From Rutpela maculata (taxonomy: Eukaryota > Arthropoda > Insecta > Coleoptera > Cerambycidae), in the NCBI GenBank assembly GCA_936432065.2, contig OW386293.2, positions 43,557,923 through 43,621,922 on the forward strand: 64,000 bases of DNA. Direction: 5' to 3'. Each line of letters begins with the position of its first letter. Position 1 is the first letter of the stretch. The notes below the pieces were generated by a model that saw nothing but the letters and a program-made list of their open reading frames with translations, did not search any database and was not told where the DNA came from. This document shows, piece by piece, positions 11,439-21,124 of this stretch. Both the position numbers and the translations under genes were made by a program.

Positions 11439-11770
11439 TTTTTTGTAAGCACGATAACTCAAGAAAGGAAAATCCGATTGTACTGAAATTTGGACAGTAA
11501 GTTAGTGTTATCTAGAAGAAGAACCCTATTGTTTTTGAACAAAATCGATTAGTAAATAAAAATGTTATTAATGATTTAAATTTGAAAAAAAAATTTTTTG
11601 TTTTTTATGTTTTTGTAATTGAATAGAAATCTGGTGAAATGATATTTCATTTTAATATTTAAATATCTTTATACTTTACAAATATACATTTTATAATATA
11701 ATATACAACCGTGGAAATATAATTTTAGCTCGTTTCTTATAATGTAAAAATTTACGTTTTATTACGTGTT

Positions 11771-11845
11771 AAGTGGTGGAGTAGTTCTTATGCTTTTGAC
11801 TCGGAATCCAAGGGTCCCGGGTTCGAAACCCAAATGGGGTATGGT
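11771..11845 (+). promoter_or_regulatory. tRNA-like segment with B box
   Basis: GGTGGAGTAGTTCTTATG resembles a degenerate A-box region and GGGTTCGAAACCC is a good B box about 55 bases later, with an intervening anticodon-arm-like GACTCGGAATCC. It lies inside the CTCTTCG element. The 44-kb copy has a clearer A box at the same place. This is likely a tRNA-derived internal Pol III promoter or relic, not a functional tRNA gene. Confidence 0.6.
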
Positions 11846-12034
11846 ACGGTTTTTTATTTTTACTTTATTTTACACTGAGTCTTTTACCAACTAAGTTTGT
11901 ACTATAAAATAAAAAATTTCTAAAACTAACATTATTACAAACAACTGCGAAGAGTATCCTATAGAATGTGTAACAATTATATAGAATGTTCAGTGAACAG
12001 GCGAAGAGTACGTTTTTAGCTTGTTTTTCTTTAT

Positions 12035-12425
12035 TATTATTGAATTCCATACCACAAGCGGCATAACCCACCTAACCACCAACCTCCTAACCCACCTAAT
12101 CCCTATAAACCTCCCCTTTTAAACCACAAGAAGGTTAGCCCACCTGGCCCTGGGAACATCGCTTACTTTTCTTGAGATAATTGAATTCCACACCACTATA
12201 AGGCTAAACCACCTAACCACCCACCCCCAACCCACCTAATCCCTAGAAACCACCCCCACCAAACCACGAGTAGGCCAATCCTCCTGACCCTGGGAACAGC
12301 GAGTTTAATCGCTTATTTTTCTTGAAAGAATTAAATTCCACACCACAAGAGGGATAAACCACCTAACCACCAACCCTCTAACCCACCTAACCCCTAGAAA
12401 CAACCCTTCCAAACCACCAGTAGGC
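12035..12425. repeat. ~140-bp tandem array, CCACCTAACC-rich
   Basis: About three units, each with GAATTCCACACCAC, AACCACCTAACCACC, a TAACCCACCTAATCCCTA block, CCAAACCACNAG and CCCTGGGAACAGCGAGTTTA. They form the centre of the 10724-13986 foldback. Confidence 0.8.
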
Positions 12426-12663
12426 TAATCCACATGACTCTCGCGGAATAGTAGTACAAAAGTCTGAATGGGCGCCAAGCCCAAAAATATACTGGTTTTG
12501 AGCTAGAGCTGCTTGAACGCTGCGACCAGCAAATATTCTGGTAGCTAAAAATCGCGAATATTCAAATACCCTTTTCATGGTTCAAAATCCGCCTATACTC
12601 GTACCAAGAATTTTCGAAGGCGCTGATCACGAATCTGGGTCAGATTATCGATATCGATTAGCC

Positions 12664-12838
12664 CCCTTGTGGTTTGGTAGGGTGGTTTCTAGAGCTTCAG
12701 CTGGTCTTATCTCGGAACCAATGGGGTTTGGAGCTTCGCGCCCATTTAGACTTCTTTTCTACTCACTGAGAACTACTATTTCCCAGAGTTTCACGAAATT
12801 TGACCGGAGGTGCAAAACCCATGTATTGTGTGCGGGGT
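12664..12838. repeat. inner inverted arm, right
   Basis: Reverse complement of 11026-11203. A 123-codon frame across it is a chance frame within the arm. Confidence 0.85.
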
Positions 12839-12905
12839 CCTCTTCAGTATGTCGCGGTGCAGCGGTGGACAATGATTGCCAATTTGAAGTTACAAATATT
12901 AAATT

Positions 12906-13657
12906 ATGGTTAAAAGTGTTGATAGTGACATCTTTTGGATTTCTCTAGCTCATTCCAATAAAATTAAATGTAAATTACTTTTTGATACCGGATTTGGCAA
13001 TAAAAGAAGGGTTATTAACATATCCGCATTTCCAGAAGAGTACGAACCTCAAAAATGTTCGGCATTACCGGGCCTTCATTCATTTTCTGGATGCGACTCA
13101 GTCAGCGCCTTTAAGGGAAATATTACTTTATCCCAAATACACTAAATATATCCGAACATTTCAAGATTTGGGGAGCAGCTGGAATATTGATGACAAATTA
13201 GTCGCATCATTAGAGGAGTTTATATGTGCCATATATGGATCAAATAAATGCGCTAGCGTGCACGAGCTTCGCCTAATTGCCATTAGACATAAATGTGGTG
13301 ACAAAGATTCGTCTTTATCAATTGACACTAAAGTTGATTTTTCTTCGATTCTACCTTCAAGAGCTTGTCTTATCGAGCATATTAAAAGGAGTGTTTACCA
13401 AACGCGTATTTGGCGATTATCCACAATATTCCAAATCCTTGGAATGATTATGGACGGCAGGAAAATGGAGAACCTCTTTGGTGTTCAGCAGATAAAATAC
13501 TGCGTCAATCGCTTACTGAAATCTTCAGGAGATGATTCCAAATCAAATCGAAAGTGAGGATGATAACGATATCATAAATTAAACAGTAGAGGAAAACGAC
13601 TTGGAAGAAATATTCGATGTATCGGGAGACAGCGATAGTGAAACTCAAAGCGAATGA
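12906..13657 (+). pseudogene. GCD-family mobile gene, N-terminal and core part (broken)
   Basis: Three frames must be read in turn. The first (12906 to about 13115) gives VKSVDSDIFWISLAHS, FDTGFGNKRRVINIS and LPGLHSFSGCDSVSAF. The second (about 13113-13557) continues with YIRTFQDLGSSWNI, EEFICAIYGSNKCASVHELR, LPSRACLIEHIKRSVYQTRI and W. The third (13532-13657) ends in an acidic tail EENDLEEIFDVSGDSDSETQ. The order DxD, H-x-F-x-G-C-D-x-x-S-A-F, [FL]xLG, E-x-F-[IV]-C-x-[IL]-Y-G and H-[IV]-x-R-x-x-Y-Q is a family found in many invertebrate genomes; its function is not established to my knowledge. The second copy is at 37655-38309 and a C-terminal scrap at 61292-61636. At least two frameshifts make it non-functional. 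GCD followed by a small helix with G-x-G-K in the family recalls XPG/FEN1 nucleases, which is inference only. Confidence 0.68.
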
Positions 13658-13989
13658 GGTGTTACTTTTTATATTAAATTTTATATTTTATTTTAAGAGC
13701 TGAATCATTTGTCTGGAAAATGGTAACTCCTATCCAAATATTGTATAGGAACAAAATTGTAGAACATTTTATGCACTTTATTTTTTCTGTGTAGAAAGTT
13801 CTTCTCCATCTTTTTTTAGTTTTTGTGTTAAATGACAAAAACAACATTTGCACCAGTTCTTTTTAACATATGGCCGCCATTTTGAAAGTACATCCAGTTT
13901 TTTTTAGGACATATCTAGAATTATTTCTCAAGCTTTAATCTTTATGAAAAGTATTGCCCTAAAGGATCGGATCGGGGGGGGGGTGCATT

Positions 13990-14450
13990 TATGCCAGAAG
14001 AAAAGTTTGCGTTCAAGAGATTATTAATCTACCTATAATATATCCATGACATTTATTATTCGCTAACTTCAGCCTGATATCACCACATGGCGTCTTTTAG
14101 GTTATACAATTATTACATACGTTTACCCAATCTCAAGTCAATATCTTAATATCTCAATATCTTAAACGGCTCCAGAGTAGGCAAAAAAATTACAGACAGA
14201 CAGATAGACCGACAGAACGACAGACCGACAGACAGAAATTTTTTTCGCTCAAACTTAAAATCTCGATGTTTCACGACAATAAAAATTTTCCAATTTTTTT
14301 TTGCATTACTTAACTTCCACTGGATGTGGAAGTAAAATAATAATCATCTATTTAAAGTTTCATTAATCTTATCAATTCTTTCCTTCATAATACCTATTTA
14401 TATCGAACCATAAAATGATTCCGCGACATTATTTTATAATGGTAAATTTG
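13990..14450. other. no gene; GACAGACC microsatellite near 14195-14240
   Basis: A degenerate tetranucleotide tract of ACAGACAG and ACCGACAG units at 14195-14240 is the only structure noticed. Confidence 0.5.
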
Positions 14451-14999
14451 TTACTCATATACGAAGTAAAACACAAATAAAATAAATTAATAGTTTAAAA
14501 ACCTAAAAAAACATGCTTTTATAAACACTGCACTAAGAAGCAAAAAATAATCATCGAACCTGTTCTCTCTGTCTACCCCGTAAGGGCCTTAGTAATAATA
14601 ATAATAGTCTTTATTTTCCATTTGAAAGAATATACTCAGTTACAAAACTATTAAATAAGTAAGTACATGGAATAGTAGGCGAAGTTCAGCAATAATTTCA
14701 GAAATATTAACAACAGTAATGAAAATATAAGATTTTCAAAAGTTTAGCTGCTCTTCCACTTAACCTAATTCGCGCGTTACATTCAATGAAAGTAAACTAA
14801 ATTACACCTAATTTAAACAAATTAGATTCAACTTAAACTAAGGGGCTAATGACATTAAATGTGTTGATTAAAAATTAATATTTTTAATTTTTTCCTGAAA
14901 CAGTTTACATTCATTCCTTTCAAGTTTTCGGGTAGAGAGTTATATACATTGCAAATCTGATAGCTAAAAGAACGTTTAAATTGCTCTGTTCGGTGGACA

Positions 15000-15240
15000 G
15001 GTGGGGTTAATAGGCCCTTGAACTAAATTAAGGTTGTGTACATCGGTACGAAATTTTTATTTTATTATATTCGGGAGATTTCTTTACTAAAATTTTATGA
15101 TATATACATGCTGAATGAAATAGTCTGCGATTCTCCATGTTCAGCCAACCCGTATCTATTAACTTGTGCGATATTCTCTCACGCCTGCGTATACCATATA
15201 TTAACCTAAGGCAAGAATTTTGAGTTTTTTGTATTTTATT
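15000..15240 (-). pseudogene. non-LTR element, C-terminal end of ORF2
   Basis: On the minus strand this reads LRLIYGIRRRERISHKLIDT, then GWLNMENRRLFH and YNSLPENLKGM with stops between, the usual thumb/C-terminal sequence of this retrotransposon group. It continues the RT frame at 15236-15589. Confidence 0.55.
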
Positions 15241-15856
15241 TTTTGTATACAGTAGTTAAATTGACGCCATATAGGCAATCAGCAAAATCTAACAAAGCCA
15301 AAACCAGGCTCTCACATAACATCACTTTTACTTTTTGAGATAAATAGTGCCTATTCCCGTAGATTACTTTGATGAAATGGTATGCTTTTTGTGTAAGTTT
15401 ATTTACATGTTTTTCAAATCGGAGATCGCTGTCAATAATAACACCTAAGTTCTTAGCATAGTCAACTATTTCAAGATTTTCTTGATCTACATTTATTTGA
15501 ACCTGGTTTTTAATAAGTTGTCGAGATTTTTTAGGACCAAAAATTAAAGCATTAGATTTGCTGGTATTAATAATATATATTTGATACATTTAAAAAAGAT
15601 TTTAAATCTTTATTAATACGCTGACAGGCACCATCAACGTCAGAAGTTTTAAATGAATGATAAAGCTGGGTATCGTCAGCGTATAAATGAATTTGACAAT
15701 GTTTTAAACAATGAAATAAACTGACTGGTATATAGGGTAAAAAATAATGGTCCTAGGATAGAACCTTGTGGTACACCTGACCTCAGCACTAAGCTTTCTG
15801 AGCAGTTTTGTTCAATATAGACTTTCTGCTGCCTATTTTTTAAATAATCTTTAAAT
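15236..15856 (-). pseudogene. non-LTR reverse transcriptase, catalytic and thumb part
   Basis: In minus order, GVPQGSILGP (about 15779-15750) is the motif B block. YADDTQLYHSF (about 15690-15640) is the catalytic motif C with both Asp residues present. The frame 15589-15236 then gives KSNALIFGPKK, NLGVIIDSDLRFEKHVNKL and a C-terminal segment with LDFADCLYG. The parts are in different frames and separated by stops, so no full enzyme is made. In the family this domain copies the element RNA onto nicked target DNA. Confidence 0.78.
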
Positions 15857-16344
15857 TAATTAACTGCTTCCTTTGTGAGACCTACATGTAACAAAAGAGA
15901 TAGAAGTATTTCGTGATTAAGAGTATCAAACACTCGACTAAAATCTAGTAAAATTAAAATTGTACATAAACCCTGATCTGATGCTGCCAGTATATCATCA
16001 ACCACTTGCAAAAGTGCTGTAGTACAACTGCATCCAGTTCTAAAGCCCGATTGTATTTTGGGTAGTATTTTTTTCTCCATTAAATATTATCTAAGTTGAT
16101 ATTCCATGATTTTTTCAAGTATTTTAGATAAAGTACTGATGGCACGTAGGTCTTTAAAATCTTCAAGATTTTTTTTTTTCGGTAATACAGTGATTACAGC
16201 ACTTTTCCAGGTGGATGGAAAAACATTTTCTTGTAAACAATAATTAATTATGTGGGTCAAATAAGGAATAATATAAGGGCAGCATAACTTAATCATTTTT
16301 AAATTTATCTTATCACACCTTGTAGCATTTGTATTTATTTCCAT
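15856..16344 (-). pseudogene. non-LTR reverse transcriptase, fingers and motif A
   Basis: 16344-16087 gives VFPSTWKSAVITVLPKK, DFKDLRAISTLSKILEKI, equivalents of the RT 0-2 blocks (xPVPKxxxxxDxxNYRPIS). After a frame break, 16080-15856 gives SGFRTGCSCTTALLQVVDDI and ILLDFSRVFDTLNHEILL. The last is motif A (LDFSKAFDTxxH) with catalytic Asp present but the usual Ala changed to Val. The frame ends at 15856 and the enzyme continues in the next feature. Confidence 0.8.
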
Positions 16345-16352
16345 GATTTTTT

Positions 16353-16977
16353 TTAATACTGTGGTTTCATCAACAAGCGTAAAACTGAATCGAATAATAA
16401 ATTATTTTTGTAATAGTTGAGAATGTTATCAGAAGCATTTGTGAATGGCAAAGAATTTACAAAAAAATTATTTACATCATTTACGTTCTTTAAATTTTCG
16501 GGTATATTTTTATTTCTATTTTGAAAGAAAATGTCATTATTTTTTAGAATTTTCCAACATTCATGAGCACTAGAATTTTGCAACTGATGACTTAAAAATG
16601 CTTTCTTTTCTCTTTTAATGGCTTGAGATGTGAAATTACGCAGCTGTTTGTAATATAAAAAATCATTGTTATTACTTGTTTTTTTTAAATTTGGCAAGCG
16701 CTCTATCTCTAATGTATATCATTGTTTTTATTTTGTCAGTTAACCAGGGTGCGGGGGATTTAGTAAATCTTTTTGTCACAGTAGGTGCATGTTGATCAAA
16801 TAAACTAATCAGGTTATCGGCAAGAAATGATACTTTTTCGTCAATATTGTTTATATCAAAAATATTATAAAATGGTAAAGCATATAAATCTTGCTCAAAG
16901 GAAGTATAATTCAATTTTTTATAATCACGATATGTTATCATTCTGGGTTCAGCTTTTTTGCCATGCACCTTTATCAC
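16353..16977 (-). pseudogene. non-LTR ORF2 linker between endonuclease and RT
   Basis: Two overlapping frames (16977-16672 and 16697-16353) encode VKxxGKKAEPRMITYRDYKK-like sequence, then HAPTVTKRFTKSPAPWLTDK and YKQLRNFTSQAIKREKKAFL, and HECWKILKN. The order 'HAPxxxxxx...PWxT' then 'YKxLRNxxxxxIxxEKKxY' then 'WKxLKxL' is characteristic of the linker region of CR1/Jockey-type ORF2 proteins. A frameshift near 16685 in a poly-A/T run separates the two frames. Confidence 0.75.
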
Positions 16978-17016
16978 AGGTCATAGTCAACAACACCTTT
17001 TTCTAAAACAGCATTT

Positions 17017-17601
17017 TCATTTAAGACTGTTATAAAATCTATTAGGTAATATAGAAGTGATGTTAGTGACCCTGGTAGGAGAGTCAATGATTTGTTGTAG
17101 GCCGAACTCGTCTAAAACTGCAAAAAGATTTTGTACATTTAAATTATTGAAACTGTACACATTAAAATTAAAATCCCCGGAACATATAATATTTTCAGCA
17201 CAAGGTAGTATTAAGCTTAAGGTATCCTCAAACTCTGAGAGAAAGAATGCTGGATCTTGGGACGGTGGCCTATATACAACGCCAATAGCAATATTTTCAT
17301 TTTTATTTTTTAAATTAATCCAAAGTTGTTCAATGGAATTATTTTTAAGAGAAATTAGTGATGTGGTAAAACAGTTTTTTACGAAAATACATACACCACC
17401 ACCCCTAGATCCCCGATCCTTCCTATAGAGCTTATAACCATCTATACTGATTACATCATCTAGTATTTCTTTATGGAGCCAGGTTTCAGTTATGCACAGA
17501 ACATCAAATGAATCTACCAAAGCAATATGTCGTATTTCATGTATTGATGGAAGGATAGACCTTATATTTATATTTCCAATTTTTACTGATCTCAAAGACA
17601 T
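17017..17601 (-). pseudogene. non-LTR apurinic-like endonuclease domain
   Basis: This 194-residue frame starts MSLRSVKIGNINIRSI (Asn of the first motif), then DVLCITETWL (catalytic Glu), GYKLYRKDRGSRGGGVCIFV, IGVVYRPPS, ICSGDFNFN (Asp and Asn) and DSPTRVTN. These match endonuclease motifs of CR1/Jockey-group elements in order and spacing. The family enzyme nicks target DNA to prime reverse transcription. The terminal SDH block is not in this frame, which ends at 17017, so the domain is truncated by a frameshift or stop. Confidence 0.85.
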
Positions 17602-18251
17602 TTACCAACTAATAATTATTTAAATCTTGAAAGGAATATGTAATTTAAATTAAGTGGGCACCTGTTTCAAATGGTTTTATTACAATTTTATTGGATAAAT
17701 ACTAATTTATAAAAAGACAAACAATAAAAAATAATACGTAATTAAATAGTAAATTAACCCCAACTGATATTTAAAAATACAAAACAAAAAATAAAAAATT
17801 ATTTGAAGTATAAAAGAAAAGTAAATCTTTATCAATGTACAAAAACAAACAGTGTGATTAGTAAATGCTCTCTTCTTTTTTTGTTACGTAGAATTTTCAT
17901 CTATATAATTAATGACAACTTAATAATTTCACTATACTATTCAACCTAAAACATTTTACTATTACTGTTGTTAAGAATAGTTTGTATATTTAGATTTAGG
18001 CCATATGTTTCCACGGCGATATAAATTGTTAGAAAAATAGAGTTGTCAATTGAAAAAATAAAAGTCATACCAAGTAAAAATCTTTCAACTTTAATCAAGT
18101 CCTTCACAGTCCACTCAACCAGAATCAGTATATATCTTGTACTGAGCTATCATTCACAACAACTGTGAAAAATTCATTTTTGGAATTTATATGAATTACA
18201 AGTTCTCCAACTTTTCCGAAAACTTTTCCACCATCTGTCCAGACATCTCCT

Positions 18252-18527
18252 TCATTTCCTATCCGATTTAGTGCCGCTTTCTAACAATTCTAATTTTTCC
18301 TTGGTCAGCTCTTCTCTAATTACTATACCGGTTCCTTTTAGTTTCTTCTTATTTTTATATATTTCACGCTTAATATTGACATAAATAGGATAATTTTCAC
18401 TAAGTGTACTTACAATTGTTTGTGTTATTTGGTTTATAAAATCTTCTGAAGTACATAGTTTTAGAACTGATGTTTTCACTAATGCCTGTATATCATCTTC
18501 TGGTTTATTTTTACCTCTGCTTGACAT
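18252..18527 (-). pseudogene. non-LTR ORF1 N-terminal remnant
   Basis: The 91-residue frame begins MSSRGKNKPEDDIQALVKTS and contains EDFINQITQTIVSTLSEN, a helical stretch typical of the start of ORF1 proteins in CR1/Daphne-like elements. Then follow Lys-rich residues and a stop. It lies upstream of the endonuclease in the same orientation with a ~650-base gap holding no good frame. Assigning it to ORF1 rests on position and composition, not on a catalytic motif. Confidence 0.5.
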
Positions 18528-18714
18528 TATTTAAGTGATGAATAACAGGAACAAACCTTATTTTATACACAATTTGATTTAACAAACTTGTGGAGAATGC
18601 TATTAGCTTCACTTTGATAATATTTTATATAATTAATTCGTATTTGTTATAGAGTTATTTTAATTTTAAGGAGAGAGCACACTAGGCTATATCTACTCCA
18701 TTGCAGTAGCACGC

Positions 18715-20001
18715 AATTCAATTCAATTCAAAATTTCAAAAAGATTTATTAACATTTTAGTTACAAAAAATGCGCCTGAGTTGGAACCCGGTTCAGAGCC
18801 GGCCACACTACCACGACTCGCAACGCCGTGGTAGATGGGTGGCCGGGTGGAGCAGGTCCAGCCTCGGGTAGAACGGTAAGTAACATGGGTGGAGTTTAGG
18901 GCTCCTGTTTTAATAAGAAATAAAACTTAAACCTAACAATTTATTGAAAAATAATCATGAACGATTTTAAAATACTTAGAACTACTTAGAAATAAATAGA
19001 AAATGGCGAATTCTTGTTTAAGCGCGCACACGCGCACTGTTTTAAGAGGTCGAGTTACTAGTACGGGAAAAACACAATGAAAAAACCCGTTCGAACAAAT
19101 GACATCCTTCATCCGATGGTACCTGCCTTCGAAAAGGTAGGGTGAAGGGAAAGTTATGATTTAAAAGGTTTTGATTTGTGAGAAGTTATTGGTCGAGAGG
19201 GGATTTTAAAAAGAACAAAAAGAAACAAAAGAACAAAAATAAGACTAATAGAGAGAATAAAGAAGAGTTTGAGAGGTGGTGAAAGGTAAAAGGTGGTGAA
19301 ATGGAAATTTTGGTATAGGAAAGATTTGGCTAGGGAGGTTGCCAAAAGATAGGCAACGTCTGGTATGGTAATGGGTGTCTTATATCGAAAAGTATGGCAT
19401 TATGCTGTCTGATTCGTGTTATGTCTCGAGTTAGCGGACTGTCGCCCAATTTGAATTGGTAGAATTTTTGAGATGTTTCCCGGACGAAGTCCGCTAGTGG
19501 GGATATGTCGTGGCAACGTGCGTAGAGGTCTCTGAGGGAGGTGTACCTACCGGAGTCTGAAATGAGGCGCATAAATTTATGTTCTAAAACTCTAAGTTTC
19601 CGCATTGACGTGGCCGGGATGCTGCACCACACCGGCGCCGCATATGTGATGGCCGGCCTGATCACCAACGTATACAACAATTTTTTATTTGTCCTGTTTA
19701 GTCCGCTACCCCGCGCCAGGAGCGGATACAGACTCCTGGACATAGAGTAGACCTTTCGTATAGTCTCGTTAACGTGGATGTTAAACGTCAGTCTTCTGTC
19801 TAAGTTCACCCCCAGATACTTCACGCACTTTTTAATTGGAATTTGGCGACCCCCTATCGAAATTGGTGTTAAGATGCGGTTCTCAGTGAACCGGCGCGTG
19901 AAGAGTATGGACTCCGAATTTTCGGCGTTGATCCGAATCTTCCACTTGTCGTAATATGCCGCGGCACGAGCCATGTGCGCCGCTTGTGCATTATGCTAAT
20001 G
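18715..20001 (-). mobile_element. 5'-truncated Jockey-like retrotransposon with TSD
   Basis: The 12-mer GCAGTAGCACGC occurs immediately outside both ends (18703-18714 and 20002-20013). The 3' end has a GAATT-type tail (18715-18735). The internal part encodes the C-terminal half of a Jockey-clade RT. The insertion is clean and truncated at the 5' end, as is usual for target-primed reverse transcription. Confidence 0.85.
19330..19974 (-). pseudogene. Jockey-like reverse transcriptase, C-terminal half
   Basis: The 214-residue frame reads WKIRINAENSESILFTRR (the 'NxxKSxxxxF' block), then VKYLGVNLDRRLTF, LYPLLARGSGLNRTNKKLLY, IRPAITYAAPVWC and KLRVLEHKFMRLI. These are hallmark Jockey-clade segments downstream of the YxDD motif. 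The YxDD and earlier RT blocks are absent because the copy is truncated at 20001. The frame is open over its whole length, so this insertion looks younger than the other retrotransposon relics here. It ends within a few codons of a normal Jockey C terminus. Confidence 0.85.
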
Positions 20002-20039
20002 GCAGTAGCACGCGAATCCCCTAGTTTAAGCCGTGTAAG

Positions 20040-20200
20040 CCGTGTTTGTAATTAAGTAAAATATTTGAGTATAAAAGCGTAGGGCGCTTTTCATTTAATC
20101 TGATGATGTCTTCAGCGTTTTAATTATCGAACCTGTTCGAAACAGCGTTCGAAAAACGCCCCATGCTTTTATACTCAAATATTATACTTAATTAGAAACA
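20040..20200. repeat. 35-bp inverted repeat at foldback centre
   Basis: 20044-20078 and 20165-20199 are inverted copies with few mismatches (TATTTGAGTATAAAAGC against GCTTTTATACTCAAATA). They form the inner end of the split foldback arms. Confidence 0.8.
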
Positions 20201-20345
20201 AGGGTTACACTAAGGCCCTTACGGGGTAGACAGAGAGAACAGGTTCGATGATTATTTTTCGCTTTTTAGTGCAGTATTTATAAATGCATGTTTTTTTAGT
20301 TTTTGGAACTATTAATTTATTTTTTTACTTTTTAGTCTCATATTT

Positions 20346-20610
20346 AAGGAGAGAATTTTGGCACTTTCGAAAAAATAAACAATTTGTTAAATTTGGACTG
20401 GATAATTGTAATCTGCAAATTCGATAACCCACAGATACCGATTTTCAGTCGAATCCGACGATAATTGACAAAACCTATCCGCCATGTTGATGCCGCTATT
20501 TTGATCACATATTTGTTTTCTACTTATCAAACCCTTTCTTTTGATACCCATATCAAGGGGGTTGTAAAGAAAATGATAATCCGCCATCTTGGGTGGCGGC
20601 CATTTTGAAC
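20346..20610. other. flank, nothing recognised
   Basis: Short gap before the Sola-like transposon. Contains CGCCATC/GGCGGCCATTTTG-type words but no gene. Confidence 0.4.
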
Positions 20611-20627
20611 ATATCGTCCCTAAAAAC

Positions 20628-20813
20628 ACAAACTGGCGTAACTAACAAAATAGCAAAAGTTGGGTTACGTCGGCTACTGACATATTTAAAGTGGGCCGTT
20701 CATCTCGCAAAGTGGCGTAACTGAGTTCCTTATAGTATTAGCAAAGTGCAAGTTGAATTTAGCGACGTATCTAACAAAATGAGGAAACAAAATATCACGA
20801 ACTGGCGTAACTG
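20628..20813 (+). repeat. subterminal TGGCGTAA repeats, left end
   Basis: ACTGGCGTAACT or AGTGGCGTAACT occurs at 20632, 20711 and 20801, two of the three preceded by AA. A related AGTGGCGTAAGTGAG sits at 24605 near the other end, and the TIR itself ends in ACTGGCG. They may be transposase-binding sites. Confidence 0.65.
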
Positions 20814-21050
20814 CAGATTTCTTTTTCATTCGTTTTAGAACTCGTCAGGATATAAATCCAATTCGAAAGAAAAGTGACTGTTAAAAGACAAAAATAAAAT
20901 ATTTTTATGTCAAAAACTGACAAGAAGACATATATTTACTTTTACTTGTTTTTATGGTAAATTAGGAAGGTAAGTCAATACTTTATCGTAGGTAGAGACA
21001 GTCATTATATCCAATATATTTTTGTAGCGATCCAAGAAACATTTTTAAGA

Positions 21051-21120
21051 ATGGACGTGTTGGTACTTTGGGAGAATGGTGAAACTAATGTGGTTTATTC
21101 TAATGAACTTAAATTTAAGC
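21051..21120 (+). pseudogene. transposase N-terminal fragment, cut by insertion
   Basis: From the ATG at 21051 the frame reads MDVLVLWENGETNVVYSNEL followed by KFK, then meets retrotransposon sequence at about 21125. 'VLVLWExGxxNVV' openings are seen at the N termini of related insect transposon proteins. The continuation of the same protein is at 22187 onward. It is a short piece, so the assignment depends on position between the TIR and the rest of the transposase. Confidence 0.55.
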
Positions 21121-21124
21121 TTCT

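Larger units (their letters stand above)
11244..12027 (+). mobile_element. CTCTTCG element, full copy with tRNA-like core
   Basis: About 780 bp, with short inverted ends ACTCTTCGC (left, part of a hairpin ACTCTTCGCAAAAACGAAGAGT) and GCGAAGAGTA (right, near 12000-12010). Same family as 44335-45085 (opposite orientation) and 555-955. Inside are a GTCC microsatellite and a tRNA-like segment. It interrupts a tandem repeat unit at TCGCTTAT, and intact units at 12170 and 12310 show the uninterrupted sequence. No protein is encoded. The combination of inverted ends and a Pol III-type core does not fit a standard SINE or MITE. Confidence 0.72.
10724..13986. mobile_element. foldback element carrying a broken GCD-family gene
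   Basis: Outer inverted arms are about 250 bases (10724-10975 and 13725-13986). They start with a C-rich tract (CACCCCCCCCCC) and share ACTTTCAAA..., GTCATTTAACACAAAAACTA and CCAAATATTGTAT-like blocks. A second, inner inverted pair (11026-11203 and 12664-12838) is about 90% matched. The gene remnant lies only on the right, between inner and outer arms (about 12846-13720). The centre holds tandem ~140-bp repeats and an inserted CTCTTCG element. No convincing target duplication was found. Confidence 0.75.
14590..20025 (-). mobile_element. CR1/Daphne-like non-LTR retrotransposon, near full length
   Basis: In minus orientation the order is ORF1 remnant (18527-18252), endonuclease (17601-17017), linker (16977-16353), reverse transcriptase (16344-15236), a C-terminal part to about 15000, then a 3' end with a (TTA)n tail at 14606-14590. 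The tail abuts CCTTAGT of the split foldback. The 5' end is inferred near 20025 because the foldback resumes there; the Jockey fragment at 18715-20001 would then be nested in its 5' UTR. Stops and frameshifts occur in every domain, so it is inactive. Confidence 0.7.
14452..20345. mobile_element. small foldback split by two retrotransposons
   Basis: 14452-14589 together with about 20028-20078 forms the left arm, and 20165-20345 the inverted right arm. Reading the left arm across the gap gives the same order as the intact right arm: ACATGC, AATAATCATCGAACCTGTTC, CCCCGTAAGGGCCTTAGT, then GTGTAA, TAATTAAGTA and a stretch ending TATTTGAGTATAAAAGC. The right arm has these blocks contiguous, so it serves as the empty site. 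The ~5.4 kb between 14589 and about 20028 is therefore later insertion: the CR1-like element and the nested Jockey fragment. Confidence 0.75.

Noticed and set aside
11771..11845. Functional tRNA gene
   Set aside because: No paired acceptor stem and a degenerate A box; it is embedded in a repeated element.
11244..12027. Helitron, because of a 3' hairpin
   Set aside because: No CTRR terminus after the hairpin and no 5' TC; both ends carry the same inverted CTCTTCG word.
12387..12948. Frames of 63 and 123 codons on opposite strands
   Set aside because: They lie across the inner inverted arm and foldback centre and show no family motif.
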